From: Methylotenera versatilis 79
Lineage (GTDB): Bacteria > Pseudomonadota > Gammaproteobacteria > Burkholderiales > Methylophilaceae
Reading direction: 5' to 3'
NCBI RefSeq assembly: GCF_000384375.1
Contig: NZ_ARVX01000001.1
Location: forward strand, 2,418,001-2,482,000
DNA: 64,000 nt
The notes under the pieces are model-generated. The model was not told the DNA's origin, searched no databases, and saw only the letters and a list, made by a program, of their open reading frames with translations. Below are positions 22,971 to 29,142 of this stretch, piece after piece. The translations under genes and the position numbers were made by a program. How positions within the stretch are numbered: position 1 is the stretch's first letter; each line of letters opens with the position of its first letter.

Positions 22971-23004
22971 GCATTTTTACTTTTTTTGAGGTGATTGAGG
23001 TGGA

Positions 23005-23175
23005 CATTTTTTGATCATTTTTGAGTGTTAAATATTGCAGCATGTCGATTAAACGGAACGATTAAGCATGACGTTTAAACTGCATGACTATAAAATCATT
23101 CAATTAGGATGATTAAATCAGGTTTTGGTTGCAAGTGATTGCAGATACTTAACACTCAAAAATGATCAAAAAATG
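23005..23175. mobile_element. 171-bp element with perfect 27-bp terminal inverted repeats
   Basis: Bases 23005-23031 and 23149-23175 are perfect reverse complements (27 bp), enclosing 117 bases with no coding frame. Non-coding, short and bounded by long inverted repeats is the form of a MITE. No clear target-site duplication is visible outside the ends, so transposition is unproven. The inner part of each end, TTTTGAGTGTTAA, also occurs alone at 10481 and 35842. It lies between the ABC exporter gene and ispF. Confidence 0.6.
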
Positions 23176-23193
23176 CGCTGTGATATATTCGTT

Positions 23194-23685
23194 TTAGGTG
23201 CCAATTAACGTACAAACCGCTTCGGCTGCGATGCCTTCACCGCGGCCAGTAAAGCCCAACTTTTCTGTTGTCGTGGCTTTTACATTCACTTGGCTGATTT
23301 CAATTTGGCAATCTGCCGCGATATTGCTACACATTTGCGCGGTATATGCTGATAATTTTGGCGCTTCGCAAATCACGGTAGTGTCTATATTATTAACCGC
23401 GAAATTTTTAGTTTGCAATAACGCCACCACATGGCGCAATAGTTGTCGCGAATCGATACCTTTATACTGATTATCACTCGGCGGAAAATGTTTGCCAATA
23501 TCGCCCAGCGCCGCTGCGCCTAATAAGGCATCACAAATCGCGTGTAGTAAGACGTCTGCATCTGAATGACCGTCTAAACCTTTATCATGCGGAATATCTA
23601 CGCCGCCGATGATGCATTTTCGCCCAACTACCAACGCATGCACATCCAAGCCGTGGCCGATGCGAATCACTAAATTGTTAGTCAT
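23194..23685 (-). CDS. ispF: 2-C-methyl-D-erythritol 2,4-cyclodiphosphate synthase
   Basis: 163 residues. Zinc ligands are in G-H-G-L-D-V-H-A near the N-terminus, and [19 protein letters not shown] near 38-56 is the substrate loop; [13 protein letters not shown] near 135-147 is the family end motif. IspF makes the cyclic diphosphate in the MEP isoprenoid pathway. It overlaps ispD by four bases (ATGA), so translation is coupled. Confidence 0.97.
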   Translation of the reverse strand: MTNNLVIRIGHGLDVHALVVGRKCIIGGVDIPHDKGLDGHSDADVLLHAICDALLGAAALGDIGKHFPPSDNQYKGIDSRQLLRHVVALLQTKNFAVNNIDTTVICEAPKLSAYTAQMCSNIAADCQIEISQVNVKATTTEKLGFTGRGEGIAAEAVCTLIGT

Positions 23686-24371
23686 AGATTTTCTTTGCTA
23701 AAAAGCGCTTCCAATAAGGTCAAATCTTGCGGATAAGTCACTTTCAAATTACGTAGCTCGCCTTGCACTAACTTCGGGCTTAGGCCTAACGCTTCAATCG
23801 CTTCGGCTTCATCGGTCACGCTATCTTTAAATTGACTTAAAGCATTTTTCAATGTGCCGTAGCGAAACATTTGCGGCGTTTGCGCTTGCCATAGATTAGC
23901 GCGCGCAATCGTTTGTTTAACTTGATTATCAGCTGCAGATTGCTTCAAAGTATCTGCCACTGGCAACGCCAGCAATCCACCAACCGCATCATTTTCTAAG
24001 TGATTGATCAATTGGTCTAACAGCGCATGCGTCAAGCCAGGCCTAGCGGCATCATGCACCAACACCCAATCGTCATCGTTCAATTTTGGCGCGATGGCAT
24101 GTAAAGTATTGAGTACAGTTTCGGCTCTGGTTTTGCCACCAGTGTAATGCAAATGCAAACGACTTTCTGGCTGTAAAGTTAAGCTACGCCAAAAATCATC
24201 TTCAGGATTTAGTGCCACGTGAATCGCCGCAATACGAGGATGATTGAAAAAAACTTGAATGCTGTGCGAAATCATCGGCTTGCCGCCAAGTGCAATATAT
24301 TGCTTGGGCAGCACATTAGCCATACGGTTACCAATGCCAGCCGCTGGAATAATTACATGAAAAAACGCCAT
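23682..24371 (-). CDS. ispD: 2-C-methyl-D-erythritol 4-phosphate cytidylyltransferase
   Basis: 229 residues. The nucleotidyltransferase start [12 protein letters not shown] is at 6-17, followed by P-K-Q-Y near 24; V-L-V-H-D-A-A-R-P near 103 and T-D-E-A-E-A-I-E near 190 are conserved. It forms CDP-ME in the MEP pathway and is followed by ispF, the next-but-one enzyme. Its start codon lies inside a 12-bp perfect hairpin (24363-24393), and the upstream neighbour is the cassette array instead of the usual ftsB-eno run. Confidence 0.96.
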   Translation of the reverse strand: MAFFHVIIPAAGIGNRMANVLPKQYIALGGKPMISHSIQVFFNHPRIAAIHVALNPEDDFWRSLTLQPESRLHLHYTGGKTRAETVLNTLHAIAPKLNDDDWVLVHDAARPGLTHALLDQLINHLENDAVGGLLALPVADTLKQSAADNQVKQTIARANLWQAQTPQMFRYGTLKNALSQFKDSVTDEAEAIEALGLSPKLVQGELRNLKVTYPQDLTLLEALFSKENL

Positions 24372-24393
24372 GCTTTATTTTAGCATGGCGTTT
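24363..24393 (-). promoter_or_regulatory. Terminator-like hairpin covering the ispD start codon
   Basis: 24382-24393 and 24363-24374 form a perfect 12-bp stem with a 7-base loop. On the minus strand the 3' arm is AGCATGGCGTTT, which contains the ispD ATG, and the transcript continues with further U residues. It could stop read-through from the cassette array, hide the ispD start until opened, or both. If the ispD promoter lies upstream of it, expression would need read-through. Confidence 0.55.
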
Positions 24394-24649
24394 ATTTTGT
24401 CAGAATAATTAACTAATCACTTTGCTGAATAAAGCATTAGCAGTGATCGTAAATAATAAAGACTGTCGAAATAGAGAAAGATAAAATATATCTTGGCAGA
24501 TTTGCTAGAACAATGTGATTTAAATTCGCCCTCTGATGCAAGCCCATTTTAAAAGATTGGGAAACTTAGTGCTAGTGGGAAGGGAAACTATTGAATAACT
24601 GTTTTAAACCAAGAGTTATTATGAGGGTTACAACCATCAATTGTTGGGG
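24394..24649. other. Non-coding stretch between ispD and cassette array
   Basis: No convincing gene, RNA or repeat is seen here. It is AT-rich and contains only short frames. It lies between the ispD hairpin and a partial interspersed repeat, so it is the chromosomal flank on the distal side of the cassette array. An ispDF promoter might be here, but none stands out. Confidence 0.5.
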
Positions 24650-24684
24650 CATTAGTAATAAACGGCCCAAAGCAGACAGTCAAC
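24650..24684. repeat. Interspersed repeat copy A (partial)
   Basis: Contains CATTAGTAATAAACGGCCC followed by AAAGCAGACAGTC. The right-hand half matches the other copies at 27308, 29008 and 33062; the left half TTTGGGCCG arm is absent. It runs directly into the outer core of attC site 1. Confidence 0.55.
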
Positions 24685-24737
24685 GTGTGACATAAGGGGC
24701 GCAGTTTAGGCGTCCCGCTTGATGGATGCGGTTAGGC
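24678..24737 (-). repeat. attC site 1 (distal end of array)
   Basis: Minus-strand reading: R'' GCCTAAC, L-box region CAAGCGGGAC, apical part, CCCCTTA, and R' GTTGACT, which departs from GTTRRRY at one base. As last site its R' bases should come from the original insertion point. The stop codon of the cassette gene lies in R''. Confidence 0.85.
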
Positions 24738-25124
24738 ATTTTCGGGCAATAGCAATTCATGCCCATAAGAGTTATCAATTTGGCATAGCCAAACGCCGCT
24801 GGTGCTTTTCTTGAAAACATAGGTAGCGCTTCTTTCGGTTGCAGGCATATTGGATGCAGAAACTACAGTTTTAGCTATGACCAAGGCGGTATCACCAGCT
24901 TCCAAAATTTTCATTCCAGCTTGCACGACATGCAAAGTGTGATTGAAGTGTGCCGCGATTGCCTCAAATGCTTTTCTAATCTGAACCTTTCCTGTGGCAT
25001 TCATGCCGGGCTTTACCACCAGAACTGCATCATCAGAGTAAATGTCAATTAAAGTGTCAAAATCTTCCTGGACGATTGCAGTGTCAGCTTTTTCGATAGC
25101 CAGCTCAATTGGATGTTTTGTCAT
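24732..25124 (-). CDS. Cassette 1: SnoaL-like/DUF4440 NTF2-fold protein
   Basis: 130 residues with a SnoaL/DUF4440 pattern: an N-terminal helix, D-F-D-T-L-I-D-I-Y-S-D-D-A-V-L-V-V-K-P-G near 21-40, T-G-K-V-Q-I-R-K-A-F near 43-52 and a C-terminal W-L-C-Q-I-D-N-S-Y-G. Proteins of this fold include small-molecule isomerases, detoxifying enzymes and ligand binders; the ligand here is unknown. The stop codon TAA lies inside attC site 1, typical of a compact cassette. It is the distal cassette, next to the chromosomal flank. Confidence 0.85.
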   Translation of the reverse strand: MTKHPIELAIEKADTAIVQEDFDTLIDIYSDDAVLVVKPGMNATGKVQIRKAFEAIAAHFNHTLHVVQAGMKILEAGDTALVIAKTVVSASNMPATERSATYVFKKSTSGVWLCQIDNSYGHELLLPENA

Positions 25125-25146
25125 TTTGCGATAAAACCCTTTTAAC

Positions 25147-25206
25147 GCCTAACGTTTGAATTAAGGGGCTGGCTTTAGCCAGTCCCGCTTGAATGATGGG
25201 TTAGGC
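25147..25206 (-). repeat. attC site 2
   Basis: 60 bp. Minus-strand reading: R'' GCCTAAC, then TTCAAGCGGGACTGGC, a TAAA apical loop, GCCAGCCCCTTAATTCAA, and R' GTTAGGC. The two cores are perfect complements. The stop codon of the cassette 2 gene lies in R''. Confidence 0.92.
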
Positions 25207-25650
25207 ATTGGTATTTTTTACATGAACAGCTAACCGCCAAAAGAAGATTACCTGTATGAAAATAACGGAAATAGAAGTAAGCCACTCTGTTTGAAATTTA
25301 CTAAATCCTAGAGCTTTTAATATTTCTAACAAAATGCCCAGAGCTATACCAGAAACAAACACTTTAATAAAAAGTGGGAAAGAAATAGAAACTATTTTCT
25401 CTAGAAAACCAATACCACTAGAGCCGCCATTGGCCTTAAAAACTGCATTTAGTCCAAAGACTGTGATAGTTAATATTCCTATAGCTTCAATGGCTAAAGC
25501 TGCTGAATTTGTAGGTGGTACTAGCAACGCAAGATAGTAGCAAACTGAATAAAGTAAAGAGCTAGCCAAGTAATAGTTTTTAAGAACGTTTGGTTCTATC
25601 GAACCCTGCTTCAGGCTATCCACTAATAAATGAGTTTTCCAAAAATACAA
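25201..25650 (-). CDS. Cassette 2: small four-span membrane protein
   Basis: 149 residues with four hydrophobic segments at about 28-46, 50-66, 85-108 and 120-142. I do not recognise a family. The start is TTG 25650, directly after an in-frame stop, with GAGGGG at a suitable distance upstream; no ATG is available in frame near the start. The stop codon falls inside attC site 2. Being a lone membrane protein of unknown role is usual for cassettes. Function not assigned. Confidence 0.75.
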   Translation of the reverse strand: MYFWKTHLLVDSLKQGSIEPNVLKNYYLASSLLYSVCYYLALLVPPTNSAALAIEAIGILTITVFGLNAVFKANGGSSGIGFLEKIVSISFPLFIKVFVSGIALGILLEILKALGFSKFQTEWLTSISVIFIQVIFFWRLAVHVKNTNA

Positions 25651-25667
25651 TTAAATCCCCTCAAAAA

Positions 25668-25725
25668 ACCTAACGTTTGAATTAAGGGGCGCCGTTTGAC
25701 GTCCCGCTTGAATGGTTGGTTAGCA
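25668..25725 (-). repeat. attC site 3
   Basis: 58 bp. Minus-strand reading: R'' TGCTAAC and R' GTTAGGT, with the same CAAGCGGGAC and CCCCTTAATTCAAACG boxes as the others but a shorter apex (GTCAAAC). R'' departs from RYYYAAC, yet it matches the cassette's own proximal GTTAGCA, which explains the change. Confidence 0.88.
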
Positions 25726-26289
25726 TTACAAATTTGTTATTTTTAAAGCTACATCTGCAACTGTTTTTCGTACAGCACTTTTAAAACTTTCATCATTAAA
25801 TATATTGGTTGAATAATTTGACGCTTTGTAAGGGTGGGCAGCTTGTAAATTGACTGACCGTCCGTTTACTGTACCTGCAAATTGAAACACAACAAAATCA
25901 CTGTTTGTAATGTTAAATTGAGTATAAACAAAACCCACAACTTCAAAATCTTCCTTAATCGGTTCATCAAAACCTCTCCTTACCCTAAACTGATCTATCA
26001 CTCTCAATCTTTCAATTGAGATCTGATATTTTTTTCCACTCGAAGCACTTTCTTTTTCAAGTGTAGAACTGAATAAGTTAACGATACTGGGGTCAAAATT
26101 ATTGTCACCCAATATTTGTACCACACCAAGCATGCTTGGCCTTAGATATTCCTTTTCTTTAATTGGCCGGTTATCAATGATACTAACATTTTGAGTTGTA
26201 ACCTCGGGTAAGGGGCCAAATTGAGACTTCATTGTTGCGCCGCAGCTACTAAGAAAGAATGCAATTAAAATCAATGCTATTTTGTACAA
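25726..26289 (-). CDS. Cassette 3: predicted lipoprotein
   Basis: 187 residues. The N-terminus MYKIALILIAFFLSSC ends in a good lipobox (L-S-S-C), so it is likely a lipoprotein. The rest is a beta-rich soluble domain with no family I recognise; it includes Q-N-V-S-I-I-D-N-R-P near 34-43 and a C-terminal A-V-R-K-T-V-A-D-V-A-L-K, which resembles LPS-assembly or YajG-like lipoproteins only vaguely. Start is TTG 26289 after GAGG; an in-frame stop lies just upstream. It is the longest cassette gene. Confidence 0.75.
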   Translation of the reverse strand: MYKIALILIAFFLSSCGATMKSQFGPLPEVTTQNVSIIDNRPIKEKEYLRPSMLGVVQILGDNNFDPSIVNLFSSTLEKESASSGKKYQISIERLRVIDQFRVRRGFDEPIKEDFEVVGFVYTQFNITNSDFVVFQFAGTVNGRSVNLQAAHPYKASNYSTNIFNDESFKSAVRKTVADVALKITNL

Positions 26290-26323
26290 TTTCTATACCT
26301 CATATTTATTGCTTAATGTTTGT

Positions 26324-26383
26324 TGCTAACGTTTGAATTAAGGGGCTGGCTTTAGCCAGTCCCGCTTGAATAATGGGTTAGGC
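26324..26383 (-). repeat. attC site 4
   Basis: 60 bp, almost identical to site 2 over the L boxes and apex. Minus-strand reading: R'' GCCTAAC and R' GTTAGCA. The R' bases TTAGCA belong to the start of cassette 3, matching R'' of site 3. Confidence 0.9.
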
Positions 26384-26388
26384 AATAT

Positions 26389-26725
26389 TTACTTTTCATC
26401 ATCTGTGAATGGAGTGAAGTTAATGCCATAACCATAAGGTTTTTCACCTGGAGGATCTTCAGGTTCTGTTTCCCAAACTTGAGTATTACCAGTAACAGTA
26501 AAACCAATACGGCCGCCAATTACTCTGAGCATATCAATTGATTGGTCGGATGATAAAGCCCAAGTTTTCATGCCCATAAAAGCAGGCCCTTGTGGGCAAG
26601 AAAACTCAGGTGCAAGAACACCCACTATGCCTTCACCAATTTAAAGTGTAGTGTTGGAATGGCGTAGTGAGCTTTCCATAACGGAGTTTGAGTTTCCAAT
26701 CTTTTTCATTTTCTGTTTCCGACAT
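26389..26725 (-). pseudogene. Cassette 4: small conserved protein gene with a frameshift
   Basis: A start at 26725 gives MSETENEKDWKLKLRYGKLT and then runs to a stop after 30 codons. Removing one A from the A-run at 26640-26642 joins it to the downstream frame at G-E-G-I-V-G-V-L-A-P-E-F, giving a protein of about 111 residues ending P-P-G-E-K-P-Y-G-Y-G-I-N-F-T-P-F. The combined protein looks like a small globular family I have seen in other bacteria but cannot name. The downstream 78-codon frame alone would need a GTG start right after a TAG. It is either a natural frameshift or a sequencing error. Confidence 0.75.
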
Positions 26726-26732
26726 TTTGGTT

Positions 26733-26792
26733 GCCTAACGTTTGAAGTAAGGGGCGCGTTTTAGCGCGTCCCGCTTGAATGATGGGTTAGAA
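26733..26792 (-). repeat. attC site 5 (proximal)
   Basis: 60 bp. Minus-strand reading: R'' TTCTAAC, L box CAAGCGGGAC, apex GCGCTAAAACGCGC, CCCCTTACTTCAAACG and R' GTTAGGC. R'' matches GTTAGAA at the proximal end of its cassette (27112-27118). Confidence 0.9.
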
Positions 26793-26807
26793 TGAATACA
26801 ACTTAAA

Positions 26808-27107
26808 TTAACCATTCGAAACAACGCCTTCTTCACATGGTTCACGGGATGATGTTAATTTCCAGCTAAGAATCAAGTTTGATTTTTTATCAACATTCAC
26901 TGACCAAGTACAACCATTTCCTAAATCAGTTTCATATTCTTTGTATAGCTCTGTTTCATAAATGAGTTTATGAATTTTCATTTGATTAAATTGTTTACCA
27001 ACTTGCTTATTCATGCCCTGTTCAATTTTTTTCAAATCTATAATGTGTGAATTGCAAGAACAAAGCATTATAAATAATATTGTGCCAATAGTTTTTTGGG
27101 TAAACAT
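26808..27107 (-). CDS. Cassette 5: small predicted lipoprotein
   Basis: 99 residues. MFTQKTIGTILFIMLCSC gives a short signal peptide with a lipobox-like M-L-C-S-C. The mature part is a small domain with Y-E-T-D-L-G-N-G-C-T-W-S-V-N-V-D near 59-74; I recognise no family. The ATG lies only four bases after the proximal recombination core GTTAGAA, so the cassette carries no room for its own ribosome-binding site: translation must use sequence outside the cassette or a leaderless start. It is the proximal, potentially best expressed, cassette. Confidence 0.72.
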   Translation of the reverse strand: MFTQKTIGTILFIMLCSCNSHIIDLKKIEQGMNKQVGKQFNQMKIHKLIYETELYKEYETDLGNGCTWSVNVDKKSNLILSWKLTSSREPCEEGVVSNG

Positions 27108-27111
27108 AAAA

Positions 27112-27118
27112 TTCTAAC
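27112..27118 (-). other. Proximal recombination core of the cassette array
   Basis: TTCTAAC on the plus strand (GTTAGAA on the minus strand), identical to the core expected from R'' of attC site 5. It marks where the array meets non-cassette DNA or a lost attC or attI. No L box is evident beyond it. Confidence 0.7.
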
Positions 27119-27120
27119 AG

Positions 27121-27245
27121 TTAATATAGAGACCCATGGGTCCGTATATTAATAATTGAATTTTCGTGACACATAGCTGAAATCCCTTGCCTTTTCTTGG
27201 TTTTATTGTTTCTTGGTCTCTATATTGAAATATTAATATAGAGAC
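27121..27245. repeat. Pair of palindromes sharing TTAATATAGAGAC arms
   Basis: 27121-27152 is a 32-bp palindrome: TTAATATA-GA-GACCCATGGGTC-CG-TATATTAA. 27216-27245 is a second hairpin with 11-bp arms GTCTCTATATT and AATATAGAGAC and an 8-base loop. Both contain (T)TAATATAGAGAC in the same orientation, 112 bases apart. The pair sits next to the proximal edge of the cassette array. No gene lies between. Confidence 0.65.
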
Positions 27246-27307
27246 GCAGCTTGACTGAAATAATTGTAATTGAATTTTTACAGAGATTGAAAATTATTGC
27301 CTAAATT

Positions 27308-27363
27308 GAATGGCAGCTTTGGGCCGATAGCTGCGACATTAAACGGCCCAAAACAGTCGTTCG
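27308..27363. repeat. Interspersed repeat copy B
   Basis: Begins GAATGGCAGC; TTTGGGCCG (27318-27326) pairs with CGGCCCAAA (27344-27352), enclosing GCGACATT, and it ends near GTCGTTC. It shares most bases with copy C and the left half of copy D. Confidence 0.7.
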
Positions 27364-27423
27364 TTCGAGCCATGATAGACTCACGCTTTCAGATCAAAAT
27401 GTCAGATTCTTAATCTGCTAGAC

Positions 27424-27702
27424 TCAGCCGCCACTGAGGGACTGAAAAATATAAACAGTTCCGTCCTCCGGTGTACGATCGGAAAGTTTGATTTTATCAA
27501 TCACTATGCTGTCATTAATACTGATATTCACATGCCGACGCAGCGCACCATGTTCGTCTAGTACGTAGTCGGTAAAGCCAGGGGCCATCTCGTTGATTGC
27601 AAGTAAAGTTTCTGCGACCGAGCTGGCTGGCACAATGATCACTTGGTCCTTTAACTGCGGAAAGAACCGGTAAAGATTTTGCGACATTTCAACACGCGGC
27701 AT
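27424..27702 (-). CDS. MoaD/ThiS-like small sulphur-carrier-fold protein
   Basis: 92 residues, a ubiquitin-like beta-grasp protein ending in S-L-S-G-G. A free C-terminal Gly-Gly is where MoaD and ThiS are adenylated and thiocarboxylated. Internal I-N-E-M-A-P-G-F and V-N-I-S-I-N-D and G-T-V-Y-I-F-Q fit the fold. No moaE, thiF, thiG or other molybdopterin/thiamine genes are nearby; the partner is the BNR-repeat gene five bases upstream, so this looks like a separate system. The protein's target is unknown. The region appears richer in GC than the cassettes. Confidence 0.8.
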   Translation of the reverse strand: MPRVEMSQNLYRFFPQLKDQVIIVPASSVAETLLAINEMAPGFTDYVLDEHGALRRHVNISINDSIVIDKIKLSDRTPEDGTVYIFQSLSGG

Positions 27703-27707
27703 GGTAT

Positions 27708-28892
27708 TCAGCCAAATCGTACGGAATAAACCGGTGGAAAATTGTTACCCAGGCATTGCCATGTTTCACCACGGTCTTCTGAGAAGTAAACATTTCCAGT
27801 GGTGCTGCCAAAACATAAACAATCACCCGATACATCAAGACTATGCCTCAAGGCGATGTCGTAGGCGTTTTCTTGCGGCAGGCCGTTACGAAAAATTTGC
27901 CAAGTCTGCCCACCATCGGTCGTACGTGCGACAAACAAACCACCATCAATCGCCATGCGTTCTGCATCCGCATGCGCCGGTACCACCCACGCGGTGCGTC
28001 CGTCATTCGCATCAGCCACAATTGGAAAACCAAAATTTACATCAAGATCGGGTCTGCTGACCTTTTTCCAGTTCTTTGCGCCGTCATCACTGTAAAAAAT
28101 ACCGAAATGGTTTTGCTGCCAGAGATGATCCGGCTGACTAGGGCAGCTCGTCACGAAGTGCGGGTCATGACACCAATCGGTTTCTGGATTCGGCATGTAA
28201 TCATTCAACATGCCTTGGTTACGGCTTTGCCAACTTTGGCCACCATCGGTCGTCTCAATAACCCCTGCTGTAGATACCGCCACATACATATGATCCGGAT
28301 CGCGCGGATCAACAATAATGGAGTGAATGCCGGGTTCAAATATGCCATAATCGATACTCGCAGGTGTGCCATTCCATTGATTTACAGATGTTGCATCACC
28401 TGCGAACAAATCACCACCGCGGCTCTCATCATTCCAAAGTGGTCGGTTTAGTTCCCAGCTATCGCCGCCATCTTCGCTGACAAATAAACCACCAGGGATA
28501 GTACCTGCATATAGCCTGCCAGGCTGATTGGCATCCCCAAACGTAATATTCCAGATTTTAAGCACGGCTGCATCGGCATACTCTGGTTGAGCGGACGGTG
28601 ACTCTGGGTTGAAATCTGGGGTGGGTAGGTATTTGACGATATAGCGTGCGCCTTCAGGGTATTTTAAGGAGGAAATGTCGACCCAGGTTTTACCCCCATC
28701 ACGAGAACGAGACAACTTAGGCCCCCAGTGCCCATGGTCCAGGGAAGCCCACAAGGTACCGTCACGAGGATCACGCGCTGCGTAACACACAGGAATGCCT
28801 GCATGCGCGATTGGACGGGGTCGCCAGTTAGCGTTTATACGATCGAATATTATGGTGCCCTTGCGAGTACCCAGTAAAATCATATCAGACAT
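27708..28892 (-). CDS. BNR/Asp-box repeat protein, predicted beta-propeller
   Basis: 394 residues without a signal peptide. Six Asp-boxes are visible, at residues 63-70, 139-146, 214-221, 268-275, 324-331 and 371-378 (S-x-D-G-G-x-T-W type, for example TTDGGQSW). This predicts a six- or seven-bladed propeller as in sialidases and sortilin/Ycf48-like proteins. Sialidase catalytic residues cannot be claimed, and the lack of export signal argues against an exo-sialidase acting on glycans outside. Its stop is five bases before the MoaD/ThiS-like gene, so the pair is probably one operon. Confidence 0.82.
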   Translation of the reverse strand: MSDMILLGTRKGTIIFDRINANWRPRPIAHAGIPVCYAARDPRDGTLWASLDHGHWGPKLSRSRDGGKTWVDISSLKYPEGARYIVKYLPTPDFNPESPSAQPEYADAAVLKIWNITFGDANQPGRLYAGTIPGGLFVSEDGGDSWELNRPLWNDESRGGDLFAGDATSVNQWNGTPASIDYGIFEPGIHSIIVDPRDPDHMYVAVSTAGVIETTDGGQSWQSRNQGMLNDYMPNPETDWCHDPHFVTSCPSQPDHLWQQNHFGIFYSDDGAKNWKKVSRPDLDVNFGFPIVADANDGRTAWVVPAHADAERMAIDGGLFVARTTDGGQTWQIFRNGLPQENAYDIALRHSLDVSGDCLCFGSTTGNVYFSEDRGETWQCLGNNFPPVYSVRFG

Positions 28893-29007
28893 AAATTACC
28901 CTCCAATACTTGCCACTTCATGTACTTGATTTAATATATTAATGAGAGCTTGGATTAATTTAATTGTAATTGAAGACTACATTTATAGGGAAATTAACAA
29001 CAGAAAT

Positions 29008-29062
29008 GAATGCCCACTTAGGACAGAAAGCTACGTCATTAAGCCGCCCAAAGCCGCCATTC
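29008..29062. repeat. Interspersed repeat copy C
   Basis: Begins GAATGCCCAC and ends GCCGCCATTC. It aligns with copy B across its length, with CATTAAGCCGCCCAAAG matching CATTAAACGGCCCAAAA. The outer GAATG and CATTC are complementary. Confidence 0.65.
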
Positions 29063-29097
29063 ATTTTCAGTTTACAATTATAGAAATTCCCATTAAA

Positions 29098-29121
29098 AAA
29101 AGCCCCAATTAAGGGGCTTTT
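29098..29121. terminator. Intrinsic terminator after the autotransporter gene
   Basis: AAAAGCCCC (29098-29106) pairs with GGGGCTTTT (29113-29121); runs of A and T on the two sides allow termination in both directions. It follows the autotransporter stop at 29143 on the minus strand. Confidence 0.85.
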
Positions 29122-29142
29122 CGTTAGTCTTCAAACAATTGC

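Larger units (their letters stand above)
24678..27118 (-). mobile_element. Integron cassette array without integrase (CALIN), five cassettes
   Basis: Five near-identical attC sites of 58-60 bp separate five genes, all on the minus strand. Cassettes, from proximal to distal: 26739-27117, 26330-26738, 25674-26329, 25153-25673 and 24684-25152. Boundaries are supported because each cassette's first bases match its own attC: cassette 26739-27117 begins GTTAGAA and its attC has TTCTAAC; cassette 25674-26329 begins GTTAGCA and ends with TGCTAAC. No IntI gene or clear attI is found on either side, so the array depends on an integrase elsewhere or is frozen. The high similarity of the sites suggests one chromosomal integron assembled them. 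Confidence 0.9.

Noticed and set aside
26389-26625. Separate 78-residue gene starting at GTG 26625
   Set aside because: The upstream frame joins it in sense and length when a single base is removed, so a frameshifted longer gene is the better reading.
27298-27307. Possible attI-like GCCTAAA core right of the array
   Set aside because: It lacks the essential final C of the RYYYAAC core and has no L or direct-repeat sites; the true proximal core is at 27112-27118.
27843-28451. 202-codon open frame on the plus strand opposite the BNR gene
   Set aside because: The minus-strand frame carries six Asp-boxes; the plus-strand product is Arg/His/Cys-rich without any pattern.
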